This document shows, in pieces, positions 22,587-33,588 of a stretch of DNA of 47,686 nucleotides. A program made the translations under genes and the position numbers. The notes beneath the pieces are model-generated. The model searched no databases, was not told the DNA's origin, and saw only the letters and a program-made list of their open reading frames with translations. Position 1 is the first letter of the stretch; each line of letters starts with the position of its first letter. Origin of the DNA: Nymphaea colorata (Eukaryota; Streptophyta; Magnoliopsida; Nymphaeales; Nymphaeaceae); NCBI RefSeq assembly GCF_008831285.2, contig NW_022205085.1:1-47686 (forward strand). Reading direction: 5' to 3'.

Positions 22587-22795
22587 TTGTTTCATCAAAA
22601 CAGAATCATCAGGCTGATAGCCGGCTCAACCATTAGATTCATGTAAAATTTTTTAAACTTTTCATTTACAGTGCACATAAGATTCTGCAGTGGCTCGAAA
22701 ATGGTTTGAAAATTAATAAACTGAATGTTTCTAATGAAATCACATCCAGATCTAAAAGGCATGATCTTTGTGATGATTTATGAATGACCTGGATA

Positions 22796-23387
22796 TAGCC
22801 CTGAACATGAGTCGGGTTGAGCTCAAGCTCAGTTCGGCACCTAAAATACTCAGCTTGAGCTCAGCTCGAGTTTGAGTCGAGCTCAATAAATTGGGCTCAA
22901 GATCAATTCGATAATAATTTTTGGAGCTCGACTCAGTAATAATTTTTGGAGCTCGACTCGGTAGGCTTGCTTGTCATTAGCAAGATTCAGCCGCTAAATT
23001 CAATACTGAACCACCCAAGAGGGATAAGTAGAATAATGGCAGAGAGAGAGAAAGAGAAAGCTAGAGAGAGAGAGAGAGAGAGAGAGAGTAATTAATGATA
23101 GTCATTGTTGCAAGTCCTTTACCAAAAAATATTCCTTTCTTGCCTCTTGAATCTCTCTCTTTACACCTCTAACAGGGAAGTCTAGGTCCCAAGGAAAAGA
23201 TGTCTGTGCATGCCAACATTTGAAACATCTGAGGGTGTCATGAACTCGAGCTCGACTCAATTAACTAAACTAGTTCCTATGAAAAACTTGAACTTGACTT
23301 GTTTGTTGAAGGTGTAGGATCAAACTCAGGTTTAAGAAGAGCTTTACCAAATTGAGTCCGAGCTATTCGACTCAATGTGCACCCCTA
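22796..23387. mobile_element. non-autonomous hAT-like element with GAGCTC-rich ends
   Basis: The left end is TAGCCCTGAACATGAGTCGG and the right end, inverted, is TAGGGGTGCACATTGAGTCG. Flanking 8-mers CCTGGATA and CCTAGAGA match at 6 of 8. Subterminal AGCTCGA/GAGCTC motifs repeat in both halves. A GA microsatellite (23042-23088) is inside. Confidence 0.65.
23042..23088. repeat. GA microsatellite
   Basis: A nearly pure AG/GA run inside the hAT-like element. Confidence 0.9.
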
Positions 23388-25330
23388 CCTAGAGATCAAA
23401 TTCAAATATTTTTCTATTGGTTTTCTAAAGCTGCTGATAATGCCAACCAATAATACAGTATAATAAAAATACCATCACAAGGTGAAAAATACATAATATC
23501 ATAGTGTTATCTCAAAGCTTTGCAAGTTAAAAAATGATATTTTCAGCAAACTTGAAATGTATGTTTCAACCTTATGTCTTTTTTTCTCATAGATGAGATT
23601 CGTTTGGTTATTTCATAGATTCTATATAATTAGGCACACAACACACACACAATGGCATGATCCTCAACCAAGCCAAACAAATGCCCCTATTAATAAGCTC
23701 TATTTATTTTTATTTGTGTGCCTTTGTCCATTTGGGAGGTCTTTGAGCCTCGCTTGTTGTAATTGTGAACAAGCCTTTTGTCGTGGCTTCTTGAATCATT
23801 TTGGCCGGATTTTTACACCTCTATGCTTCAAATTCAAATCAATGTGTGCTGGAGCAGTCATATAAAGCAAACTTCACATTTTTTACTCATTCAAGAAAAG
23901 AATCCAGATCATGCTTTCACGACACCTTCAGTCAATAGGTGACACAATTATGCCTTCCATATGTGCATCTTCCGAGCATGAACATCCATGTTATCTGTTT
24001 ACAGAAATACTTATTAACACCAAACTGGTTTCCTCTTATATATTTCTAGGTTTATGCAGTTGATAATTGTTTACACTTTACACTAATAGATGAAGAATTT
24101 TGTCCTTCTATCTGTTTATCATATGATTAACATGACTAAGAGAAAGGATTTAAGATTTTTTTCCTACCATTTAATTTGTGCGGTAATTATTTTGGTGTCT
24201 GACTTTTTTATTGATTATGATACAATATCAATATTCGGCTAAATATTATGTTTATATTCATTATGACAGAATATTGTTCTATGACTTCTTTAAAAGTTTT
24301 TCAGCTATGAAGCATGTGCTTCTTGTTTAAAAGCATGTGTGTCACCTTAAGAAGGAGCAGAGCCTTGAAGGACGTTTTTTGTTTCCAAGAACACCATTCT
24401 CACTTGCACAAACTGCAAAATGAAAACCAATATTGCTAACAAATGAAAACTTAAAATTCGAGTCAGGTATTCTTTTGATCCAATAATTGTAAACTAGAAT
24501 AAATCAAATTTTTTATTTCTAGATAGCACTATATTTTGAAGTCAATGTGGTCAACAGCACTTTTTTGCATATTGATTCAAAAGATGAATGAAAAATCCCA
24601 TAAATCACTAAAACAAATCAGATATTGATGCACAAAATTTTACAGTAAATTGCTTGCTCTGAAGCACTTCACTTTGAAGCATGGAGGTGTAACATGACTT
24701 GACATAAGAAAAGGAAAGACTGATAAAGCATCCACCTCCCATCACATTTGACTTCTGAAACCCAAGCTATAGTCCTTAGAAAAGTGAAAGCCTTTTTAAG
24801 CATCACCAACATCCTGATCTATGCAAATGAGGATACCGTAGCATTTTAGACATTGGTAAATATTTTTATGACAATATTTTATAAAAATTAATCTCCCTAA
24901 TTTTGGGAACTTATTTATATGAAAAAAACCAACTGATCATAGCATTCATGCTTTCAGTGTCCTATTCCCTTTGTCTGGGCTAGCCGCTAGATATGGACAT
25001 ATTCATTAGTATTGAGATAGTTTCCTGTTAATTATATATCTAGCCACATAAGTCAATTAAGTTGCACAACTGTGCACGCCGGTAATAAAATTACTGACAT
25101 ACTAGAGAACAGAAACAAACTGAGGAACCACATAAACACTAAAAAGGACTACTTCTGATAGTCCAATAGAAAGGTTAAGCACAGGATACTGATAATGCAA
25201 CTGGAGTGAAGTAATGACAAGAAATCAACCAGCAGTTTGATAACCAAATAACCCTTCAAATCATCTTAATTTCATGCAACAAAATACAGAACCCAACATC
25301 TAAACGAAGGAAAGTGATTTGATTTTGAAC
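23388..25330. other. no gene recognised
   Basis: AT-rich DNA. The ASNSD1 exon carrying the SGGxDS loop would be expected here on the - strand after exon 7, but no matching translation was seen. Confidence 0.5.
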
Positions 25331-25451
25331 CTGATATATGTAATCTTTAGAAGTACGTCTTGATACAGATTCTTTGAGTGCATTAAGCAAATATTTTGCT
25401 GACAACGAAACTGCAAGTGCAAGAGAAGCATCAGGAGCAAAACAAGCATTT
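25331..25451 (-). pseudogene. ASNSD1: ASNSD1 copy A' exon 7, last found
   Basis: It lies between acceptor AATACCAG and donor GTTCAA. It encodes NACFAPDASLALAVSL and AKYLLNALKESVSRRTS, the helix just before the ATP-pyrophosphatase domain. No SGGxDS-type exon follows within the next 2 kb. Confidence 0.68.
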
Positions 25452-25631
25452 CTGGTATTTTTTCCTCAAATAGGAAAAATGAACTGGAAGATAGGAAAAG
25501 AAGCACACCATTATGAAGTGAAACTGCTTTTGGTTGGTCTATGCAGTCGATATCAGAATCAAACTTATTACAGCAATCTGCTTCGCCATGCAATTCGCTA
25601 CCACAAGTAAACATTATGGTGGCAGTTCAAC

Positions 25632-26020
25632 CGCGTCAGTATGGGATCACTAACGCAAGCGACATTTGAAGGTGGTTTCTCCTCAAGCATTAAGCTTGAG
25701 ATGTTACACCCTCTCTGCATTGGATAACACTGATGACAAAGATTATCATTCATTGGTTCCACAAAGGATCTATTCCATGCAATCAACCTCTTTATCAGGG
25801 TATCAGTCCAATCATGTTTAGCAACTGTACCCACCATGCCTTGCTTATCACACTGGCTATTATTATGAACATCAAAATGGACACTGTATATTACTACAAG
25901 AGAGCTCTTACCAGTAACTAGAAGCATCTAATAGATTTTGTCCTGGGATGGAATGAACCTTGACATCGCCAAGTGGTACATTGCAATCCTGAAACTCAGT
26001 ACCACTTTGATCAATTTGAT
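25632..26020 (-). pseudogene. ASNSD1: ASNSD1 copy A' exon 6, stop and frameshift
   Basis: The exon starts after CAAACGACAG with DQIDQSGTEFQDCNVPLGD. It hits TAA at 25908-25910, where W-E-E-L is expected, then a one-base insertion, then IYSVHFDVHNNSQ, KHDWTDTLIKRLIAWNR and SFVEP. The 3' border is uncertain: I use GTTGAA at 25631, but the exon may run on to about 25545 with another frameshift. Confidence 0.65.
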
Positions 26021-26239
26021 CTGTCGTTTGCAATTGTGACATGAATGAGTACAGTTGTAAGTAAAGTCCTAACTACTTGAATTTCATTTTCAACTGTTAA
26101 CCATTTATGCCAGCAAAGTTATAGGTAATCCACAAAAAAGTGTGTGACCACTGCACTGCACTTGCTTCTTCTCCTATATGAAGCTGAGGAGAGTAAATAG
26201 TCTTTCTTCATGTTCTTCTATAGATTGTCTGATACCTAC

Positions 26240-26371
26240 CATTAAATTGTAGAACTAGTGGTGGTGCAACGGAAGAGAGCATAAATCGCGAGTCCTCTGT
26301 ATTGGGCCAATGAATGAGAAGACTTTGCAACCAAATACATCCTGACCATACTACAACGTTCTTGATTCCAC
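26240..26371 (-). pseudogene. ASNSD1: ASNSD1 copy A' exon 5, stop and frameshift
   Basis: The exon follows acceptor TGTGCAG. Translation VESRTL is followed by TAG (26351-26353) where the family has Trp, then YGQDVFGC, a one-base loss, and LLIHWPNTEDSRFMLSSVAP. The donor is GTAGGT at 26239. Confidence 0.78.
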
Positions 26372-26458
26372 CTGCACAGCATTTCAAGCAGCTATTCAGA
26401 TATGAAATCCCTTAAAGATTTTTAGATTCACAAGCGAGTTTGTTCCAGCAATGATTAC

Positions 26459-26659
26459 CTGCCAATGTGCTAAAGCCCATGGTCCTCTGATTGTCGAAAA
26501 TATCTGTGGAACAATGTATGGCCTTCTTTGTCATTACAACAACAGACCCTATGACTTACATGGCAAGAACATGAACAGCATCTCTGCAGTGCAAAAACAT
26601 TATTAGGATTTCAGAATCGTTCTCCTTACCTCCAACATCAGTTCCACCAAATATTTCAC
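26459..26659 (-). pseudogene. ASNSD1: ASNSD1 copy A' exon 4, frameshifted
   Basis: It opens GEIFGGTDVGGKENDSEIL, then in other frames CCSCSCHVSHRVCC and FSTIRGPWALAHWQ. At least two indels separate these pieces. An internal GTAAGG at 26629 could be mistaken for a donor, but coding continues across it. Confidence 0.75.
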
Positions 26660-26796
26660 CTAAAAACATGGGAATATAGAAGAGATATCATGGCACCTAA
26701 GGAACATGTACAGAAAAATAAAAAAGAAAGCAATATGCAGGAGACAAGAAACAGGCAAAATTACCAATAAGAATCTCAAGATAAGTTGATATTTCC

Positions 26797-26900
26797 ATGC
26801 TCCAAAAAATTCAGTATCCTTTACAAGGTATCCTCAAAAATTCATCTCATGCTCCAAAAAATTCAGGATCCTTTACAAGGTATCCTCAAAAATTCATCTC
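26797..26900. repeat. 52-base tandem duplication in copy A' intron 3
   Basis: Units begin ATGCTCCAAAAAATTCAG at 26797 and 26849, with a single visible difference. Confidence 0.85.
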
Positions 26901-27358
26901 TACAAACATGAACAGTATCATGAAAAGTAAACTGTCAGGATACATGTACCGCATCCTCATTTCAGACAGAGAGAGAGAAGGATTCCACATAAATTAAGTT
27001 TAAAGAAAGAAGGTTATTGCATGGACTGCAAAGTGCATGATCAAGTTACGTAGTCCCACTTCAATCCACTGCAGTGTCCCCCTTGATCCAGGAATAACGG
27101 TTGGTTAGCAAGCTGTCCCCATCTTACATTTTCTCCAACATAACAAAGATTTGGGAATCCAAAATAATTCTCAAACTGAACCAATTCCAAAAATATGATA
27201 ACAACTGCAGGCATATAGGCTCTATGAGTAAGGCAACATGACAAACAATGGAGCAAGTGCATGTTCATGCTCGGAGGAATAGCAGAATTAGCAGTTGAAA
27301 TATCATTATAAAGTGCATCTTCATACCAAATGGTGTAGCAGAGTTAGCAGTTAAATAC

Positions 27359-27570
27359 CATTGTAAACAAGGATATTTCCAAAATCATTTGTCAGTGGTT
27401 GATGCACTGGATTGGTATCCCTAAGTTGCAATGTAGCACCATAAAATGCATTTTTGCAGAAGGCAATGCGTGAGTTACACCAATATTATATCCACAATCT
27501 AATCTGCTTATGCCAATGGAGAGTAGCGTTGCAATTTCCTTGCTGGCTCCTTCTTTAACATATGCATCAT
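27359..27570 (-). pseudogene. ASNSD1: ASNSD1 copy A' exon 3, 1-base deletion
   Basis: It reads DDAYVKEGASKEIATLLSIG in one frame, then switches to YGATLQLRDTNPVHQPL and FGNILVYN after the T run near 27443. The length is 212 where 213 would keep phase. The second part is the strongly conserved amidotransferase core. Confidence 0.78.
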
Positions 27571-27729
27571 CTGCAGCAGGATAAAACAAAAGCCTTGTCT
27601 TATCTAAACGAGCCTAATATCCAAAATCTCACTTGATTTTGCCACCGGGACATGATTCTCCATTTTATTGACTTTCTTCCTTCTCATCAAGAATGCTAAA
27701 CAGAGTAAAATCAAGTAACTTGCAATTAC

Positions 27730-27825
27730 CTCCACATAGCTCAAGTTGAACTTTCTTGCTTCCCACGACATCACGGCCCCGTCTCTGAAGTGCTGCCAAT
27801 AGCATCTCCATAGTCCATGAACATC
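27730..27825 (-). pseudogene. ASNSD1: ASNSD1 copy A' exon 2
   Basis: The exon is 96 bp, entered with two bases and left with one. It encodes CSWTMEMLLAALQRRGRD then VGSKKVQLELCG, the segment where the family has an ALRRRGPDSLGSKK-type helix. It is undamaged by itself. Confidence 0.72.
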
Positions 27826-30310
27826 CTAGTCCCTACATGAAGGACATGTCAAATCAACTTCAATACCCATTGACTGGTTAATAAGCCATACAGCAAAATA
27901 GAATATGCTATAGCCTATATGCAAAGAAGATGCCTTTTATCAACAGATGTGTGTGAGGTGTCGGATCCAATACTGAGGATCCATTTTTCTTTTCTCATTT
28001 TTCTGTCTAAGAGGTGAAGAGTCGATATATCATATACACAGCCTGGTTGAGTGGACTAGTCTTCAGTCTATGTAATAAACCCACCTCTTACTTTTAAGTT
28101 TCAACATGGCATATATATTGCAAGGGGATTAACTCTAATGATATAGATTATAGAGAACTACACGAGTTCACTGGGAGCTGGGCTCCTGTCTTACTTGGTT
28201 GAGTAGAACATTGTAGTGTCGGCGCTAACAACATGATAAGTGTCAAAAAGTGGTATTACAGCGTACAAACCACTGCCTACAATGATTACTTGTACAGTGA
28301 ATCAGTGAACTATCAAGGTAATGAATAGCTATCAATCACCAACCATTAAAGGGAAAAAGAATAAGAGAAACTCAAATAAATATCTATTGATATGCTATCA
28401 ATTCCTCCTACAGTTGGAATTCATGAATACGAGAACAAAAAGATGAACATAACTTGTTTTTCCCAAAGACCATAATAAACTTACCACAGAAATTGAATAA
28501 TTTTGGAGCGAGTACACAATTTATGGAGGTGTTTCCTTAAAATTTTAGTTTCAACAAGTAATTTTAGCAAATGAGAACCAAAGCCCAACGAGTTTCCGAA
28601 CCAAAGAATTTCTGAACATTTAATGAAGCAATAAGACGGGATAAAGCTCCGTGGTCAAGAGAAGAAAATCTAGGTATCATAGACTAACACATGTGCATAC
28701 CCATGTTCCCTCCACAACACCACCCCCCCCAACCCTTTTTCTTCCTTGCAGTCGTAGAAGAGTAAGAAGAAGACAAAGAGGCTCATCACTTACTAAGCGC
28801 CATTTAATCCCCTTATGGATCTAAGCAGTGAAGACCTAGTGGGGCAGGATACAAACAAGGAGTAAAAACATTTGGAAATGATAATGCAAACCACCAATAC
28901 AAAATATAAAGAATAAGAAGAATGAATCTGCGGATATGTATGGACGTGCGAATACTTCCTTGTCAAGTAGTCATGTCCTGCTTCCGACAGTCATTTGGGA
29001 AAGTATGCGCTATCGGCAATTTTGACTCCATTAAAATATGTGCACAAATTATATGACTTAGCATTCGAGCATTCAATGAAAAAAGTGATTACCATTTCAT
29101 CATTCAATGAGAAGGGAGATACTTGACAAAAGTATTTAGGAATGTTAGAAGTCATGAAACACATATACACACATATACATATAAACCATATCCCTATAGC
29201 ATCACTGTTTTGAAGCCAGCTTATAGTATCAGCAAAAGTGTTCCAATATTTTCAAAATACACCAAAAACAAAAAATGTCAAGATATTATCATGATATTAT
29301 CCTGAGATATTTCCAATATTTTTCTGAGACTTTCACAAAAGCCTCCTCTCATATATTTGAGCATGTGAATTTTTTTCGTTAATTTTCATGTTTTCAGAAA
29401 GTTTTTCTATTTCTTTATAATAGCTAATAGGAAACTTATTATCATGTTTATTTTGTTCGTTCTTCATATTTTTTCATTTAAAACTTCTAAGATTTTTTCC
29501 CTTTCATTTTCCCACTAACATCCAAATTTTGGCAAGAGCTCGGAAAGAAAATTTTGCTGAGAAAATTGCGAGAACAATGTCTCTGGTTATGATATAAATA
29601 TATATAAATAAAGAACATGTAAATTATGATATAAATAAAGAACATGTAAATTATTTCATCAATAATTATTATAGATTACAATTTTGTATGTAAGAAAACA
29701 ATATGTTATTTCTCAGCATTGAAAATTACAAATTTACATGTGTATCGTCTAATTTTTTACAAATAAAATAGAAAAAATATGCGAGGCGTGAAGTCTAATC
29801 GCCCGAGGCAGGAACCGACTACTGGCCTTGCGGCCCTCGCTGTTACCCATTTCAAAGATTGCCGGCCATGCAGTTCTCTACTGTCTAGTTCTGATAGCAC
29901 ATGGTGCTTTTACAATCTTCAAGTAACAGTGCAAGCACATTTTCTCTTTCAGAAAACCTTGCCTTCCATACGAGACCCTTGCACTTGGTCGTTGAAATTG
30001 AACCGGCATGTAGTTCTTTCTGCTCCAATAATAATGAGTTAGATATAATGCACATCTCGATGAAAACTGAGAACGAAAAAGGTACGAAAATGTTAATGTT
30101 TTCGCCTCTCCAAATTGTACATCCCTGATCCCCGGACAGTCATCAACGAACCGTATCATCATTGGTGCACTAAAGTATCGCAATCAGAACCATCACAACT
30201 CTGATATACACCAACAAACAAGAAACCAAGAAACAGTCGAAAAACAAATTCCCAACAATAGACCGCCACTCGTCACCCAGCAAACTGCTAAATACGAATC
30301 AATAACTAAC

Positions 30311-30493
30311 CTCCAGTATAAAATAAAAAAGAAAAGAACGGGATGAAATCCACATGAAGATCATCCAACAAAAGCCAAAGAATTGGAACCTTTCCGCCCC
30401 GTGACGCCGGCAGTTCTTCATCTGCACCCTGCACTCCTGCAGGCACGACGAGTCTATCTGGACGCCGGAAATGATAAGAGCGATCCCGCACAT
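30311..30493 (-). pseudogene. ASNSD1: ASNSD1 copy A' exon 1
   Basis: The ATG at 30493 begins MCGIALIISGVQIDSSCL. After the Cys-Leu, eight extra bases relative to copy A move the frame, so the 183 bp exon leaves in phase 0 while exon 2 needs phase 1. The donor GGAG/GTTAGT is strong. Confidence 0.72.
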
Positions 30494-30658
30494 CCTAGGC
30501 TTCCGGCAAAACCCAGTCGGAAATTTAAAACCCCCACCGACCTGCTCTTCGTTGAAACCAAAATGCAAAATGCACGGTTTTTGCTCATTTTAAGCCTGCA
30601 CGTTTGGTCGTTTGGCCGTTTCTCCTCCATTTTCCTGCGGACCCCACCTAACCAATGG

Positions 30659-32625
30659 GACTTCTTTTTTTTCAAAAATATTTTTCCTTTCATCATTTGC
30701 ATGCTTGGAAAACAACATGAGAAGAGAAGCAGTGATATTAGTGATATTGTAAATCTTCTAAAGCATTTGAGTCATATTCATAAATTATGTTACAATGTTT
30801 CATAAATTTATTTCAATATATATTTATAAAACATAACAATTTGTTACTGTTGCCAAATATGCCCTTAAATACTGTTTTACGGCAAGAGCTTTACGTGAAT
30901 GTGTAATGAATATATCTTAAAAATTGAGTATTATTGAAACATTATAACTAATATACCATGAATTTACCTTAATCTTTAAAACAACTTAGTCTCCACAATA
31001 TTCTATTCTATTGCTATACATTAAATGGACATCATGAGAAAGGGTCATTCTTCCTTCAGCCTACATCAATGCCCAACTCTAAGGAATTATCTTTAAGCAA
31101 AGTCTGTAATTTTTAGTGTTTTTCTCTATTTTATTTTTGTATTTATTTTCATATCTGGACACTTTTGCAGTTTGACCAGATTGGCGCTAGTTTGTTGACT
31201 AGCTCCAACGGCTTCTTCTAGAGCTGTTGGATCTATCTAATGGCTACTTCTTTATTATGTTGTTTTGTCCATAAACAAGGGAGAAATCCCATTTGTAATA
31301 GAACTGTTCTAAGCAGTATTTTTTCTGTTTATTAATAAAACTTTTGCCCATTTCCTTCCAGCTTCGCTGTTATTCTTTTGTGCTCCTTCCCGGAAAACTC
31401 ATGCGGAGGGGCGAGCCCTCAATTTTATTGACAAAAAATTGGATATTTACAGCCAAAAGCAAAATCCTCACACAGAGATGCAGACATTAGAGACCAACGA
31501 TGGAAATGGGGTCCCAAGAAGATGGCTGATGAAGCCATTCTTGGTAGCCCCTTTCTTCACTGGACATGAACAATAGAGCACAGGCCTCGCTCGCAGGCAA
31601 AGTGTCATCGACGTGAATCCTGAATAACTGTTCCGAAACTTCTTGAAACGACCCAAAATTCGTTGGTCTGGATGATTTCGACCAATTGATCCACCTTTTC
31701 TATTTTCTTTTGTTAGATTGCACTACAAAATTGCCTTGGAGCTCTCTGCAACATTGAAGACATCTGTTTAGCGCCCAAGTTTCTACTGTATTAGGACCGG
31801 AGATCGTCCTGGTAACCGAGGTGAACGGGAAGGATCCCATTGCATGTTGGTTAACTCACCTAGTAGTATTACAATGATCAGCATGCAATACCATACTGGT
31901 ATATTAGTAGTTTATAAAAGTATACGATATGGTACTATGGGACCATATCATACAACATACTATTATATAAGATATGTTACATATATTCTTAAAAATACAA
32001 TCATTACAAATTATTGTTAATTATTTTTTACATGAAGTGGCCGGATTTTATTTTTAAAAATTTGACAATTATGAACTAAAAGATTTCGTGGCAAATGTGC
32101 AACACTGCAACTCCACATCAGAAAAGATTACTCTAGATTTAAACAAATCGGGTAAAATATTTGTTAGTTTCTATTTAAGCTCTTTGTGTAGTGGTAGCAC
32201 AAAACCATCGAAGGGAATTGGCAGTAAAGAATATAAGTTTACGGTAGGTGTAGAGTCCATAATCACAAATATGTTTTTTGCATTTTAAACGGTGGCATAA
32301 TAATACAGCGAGTTGGAAAAAAATGGAGAAAAAAAATCTTAAAAATTTAAAAAAAATAAAATAAATAAGAAACCAATACAACAACATAAAAAATAAGTAG
32401 ATATGCAACAAAAATAAATAAATGGAGACAAATCGTTTGGCACCAAAAAATGTGAAAAAAAAATACCTAAAATGTGAAAGGGGGAGATGGGGAAAAATTG
32501 CAAAAAACGTCCTTTAAATTGGTCTTTTTTTTTTTTGTGTTGGCATTTAAAAAAACAGCAGTGTTTTTTACCGTTTTATTCGGCTAACCATTTTAGTTGG
32601 CTGACTTATTTTTTGTGCTTGTAAC
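30659..32625. other. no gene recognised; repeat remains
   Basis: Holds the LTR-like fragment (31100-31390) and AT-rich stretches with A and T runs (32300-32640). No coding signal was seen. Confidence 0.5.
31100..31390 (+). repeat. LTR-like fragment, copy 2
   Basis: Counterpart of 8100-8400, in the same orientation and clearly diverged. No coding part of a retroelement is adjacent, so it is either a solo LTR piece or another dispersed repeat. Confidence 0.5.
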
Positions 32626-32723
32626 ACATTTTTTTTCCAAAAACAGAAAACGTATTTTTTGAGACTACGAGATATATTGCTCACTATCACTTTGTCTACG
32701 TTGCATGTGAATTAGATGTAGGC
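32626..32723. repeat. 98-base direct repeat, left
   Basis: Repeated at 33491-33588 with about two differences. The pair flanks 767 bases that include the right 0.57 kb repeat. Confidence 0.85.
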
Positions 32724-32900
32724 TACTGTGGTCCAAGAGTTTTTCATACTTTTTTGGTATATCCATAAACCAATATCTGTCACACCCTCAAACATTTTTT
32801 TAAAAAAAAAACATCAAGCATCGAGGTGCGACTACACAACAATTTTAAAAGAGATGAGTCAAGCAATGCGAAACAATGGGCAAGTTTTCTATTAAATAAG

Positions 32901-33450
32901 GAAGAGACGGAGAGGAATCAAAAGTCTCACCTGAGCACCACCGCCGTCATTCTCGTCGCCGCCCAACACCTCCGCTGGCACGGGAGACCTCCAGGAGATA
33001 GACGAGGGAGAAGAGGGCGGTGTCGGGCTCTGTCGCACGAGGAGTTCGGGTCCGGGTCTGGACCCTGACCCGATCGTCCTGCAAAAGCCTAGCGTTACAA
33101 TGACAACTTGTTAATGTTTTCAAATAAACTCTTACGTGCACATCACAATAGAGACACTATGTAAGTGTATAATGCATCTATTCAAAAAATCAAAAAATTG
33201 AGTGTTGACAAGTGTATCATAAATTTACCCCAAACTTTATAACGAGATCATTAAATATCTTCATAATGTCCTGCTGCCAATTGTAAAATGACCACTTAAC
33301 GACATCATGAGAAAATGTCTTCTTTCCATTGACTTATATCGATGCCCAAATATGATAAACTATATTTGAGCTCAAATGAGACCCTTGGTACAAGATATTA
33401 GCACAATTGCACAATTTTGTTATAAATATACATCAATGTTTGAGACAATT
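32901..33450. repeat. 0.57 kb near-identical repeat, right copy
   Basis: Counterpart of 4356-4921. It follows the right copy of the large duplication as the left copy follows the left one, but the spacers between them (1.3 kb and 2.2 kb) are unrelated. Confidence 0.85.
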
Positions 33451-33490
33451 GTAAAATATACATCAATTGCTTATTCATCGCTACTATTAG

Positions 33491-33588
33491 CACATTTTTT
33501 TCCAAAAACAGAAAACGTATTTTTTGAGACTACGAGATATATTGCTCACTATCACTTTGTCTATGTTGCATGTGAATTAGATGTAGGC
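33491..33588. repeat. 98-base direct repeat, right
   Basis: Second copy of 32626-32723. It ends in GATGTAGGC, followed here by a CT-rich run and in the other copy by unrelated sequence. Confidence 0.85.

Larger units (their letters stand above)
25331..30493 (-). pseudogene. ASNSD1: ASNSD1-type protein, copy A' (N-terminal half, 7 exons)
   Basis: Exons read on the - strand: 30311-30493, 27730-27825, 27359-27570, 26459-26659, 26240-26371, about 25632-26020, 25331-25451. Landmarks in order are MCGIALIISGV, LLAALQRRG, ATLQLRDTNPVHQPL, ILVYN/GEIFGGTDVG, FSTIRGPWALAHWQ, LLIHWPNTEDSRF, KHDWTDTLIKRLIAWNRSFVEP and LLNALKESVSRRTS. This is the full amidotransferase domain and linker of the family. Lesions: 8 extra bases in exon 1 compared with copy A; one base lost in exon 3 (near 27443); at least two indels in exon 4; TAG at 26351-26353 in place of a conserved Trp, and a lost base a few codons on; TAA at 25908-25910; one extra base just after. 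The following exons (SGGxDS loop and C-terminal domain) are not seen below 25331. Family identity is strong and inactivity near certain. Confidence 0.85.
27527..30658. repeat. segmental duplication, right copy
   Basis: Counterpart of 1-3045 at an offset of about 27.5 kb. Intronic parts stay alignable end to end, including the C-rich tract near 28720 (1148 in the left copy). The block therefore arose as one DNA-level duplication, not by retroposition. Confidence 0.88.

Noticed and set aside
25373-25610. Open frame on the + strand opposite ASNSD1 copy A' exon 7
   Set aside because: It is a shadow of the - strand exon and has no homology I recognise.
26459-26503. A separate 45-base exon (FSTIRGPWALAHWQ) with its own acceptor
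   Set aside because: The preceding 150 bases also encode family-like text (GEIFGG, CCSCSC), so one frameshifted exon is the simpler reading. The apparent AG and GT are coincidental.
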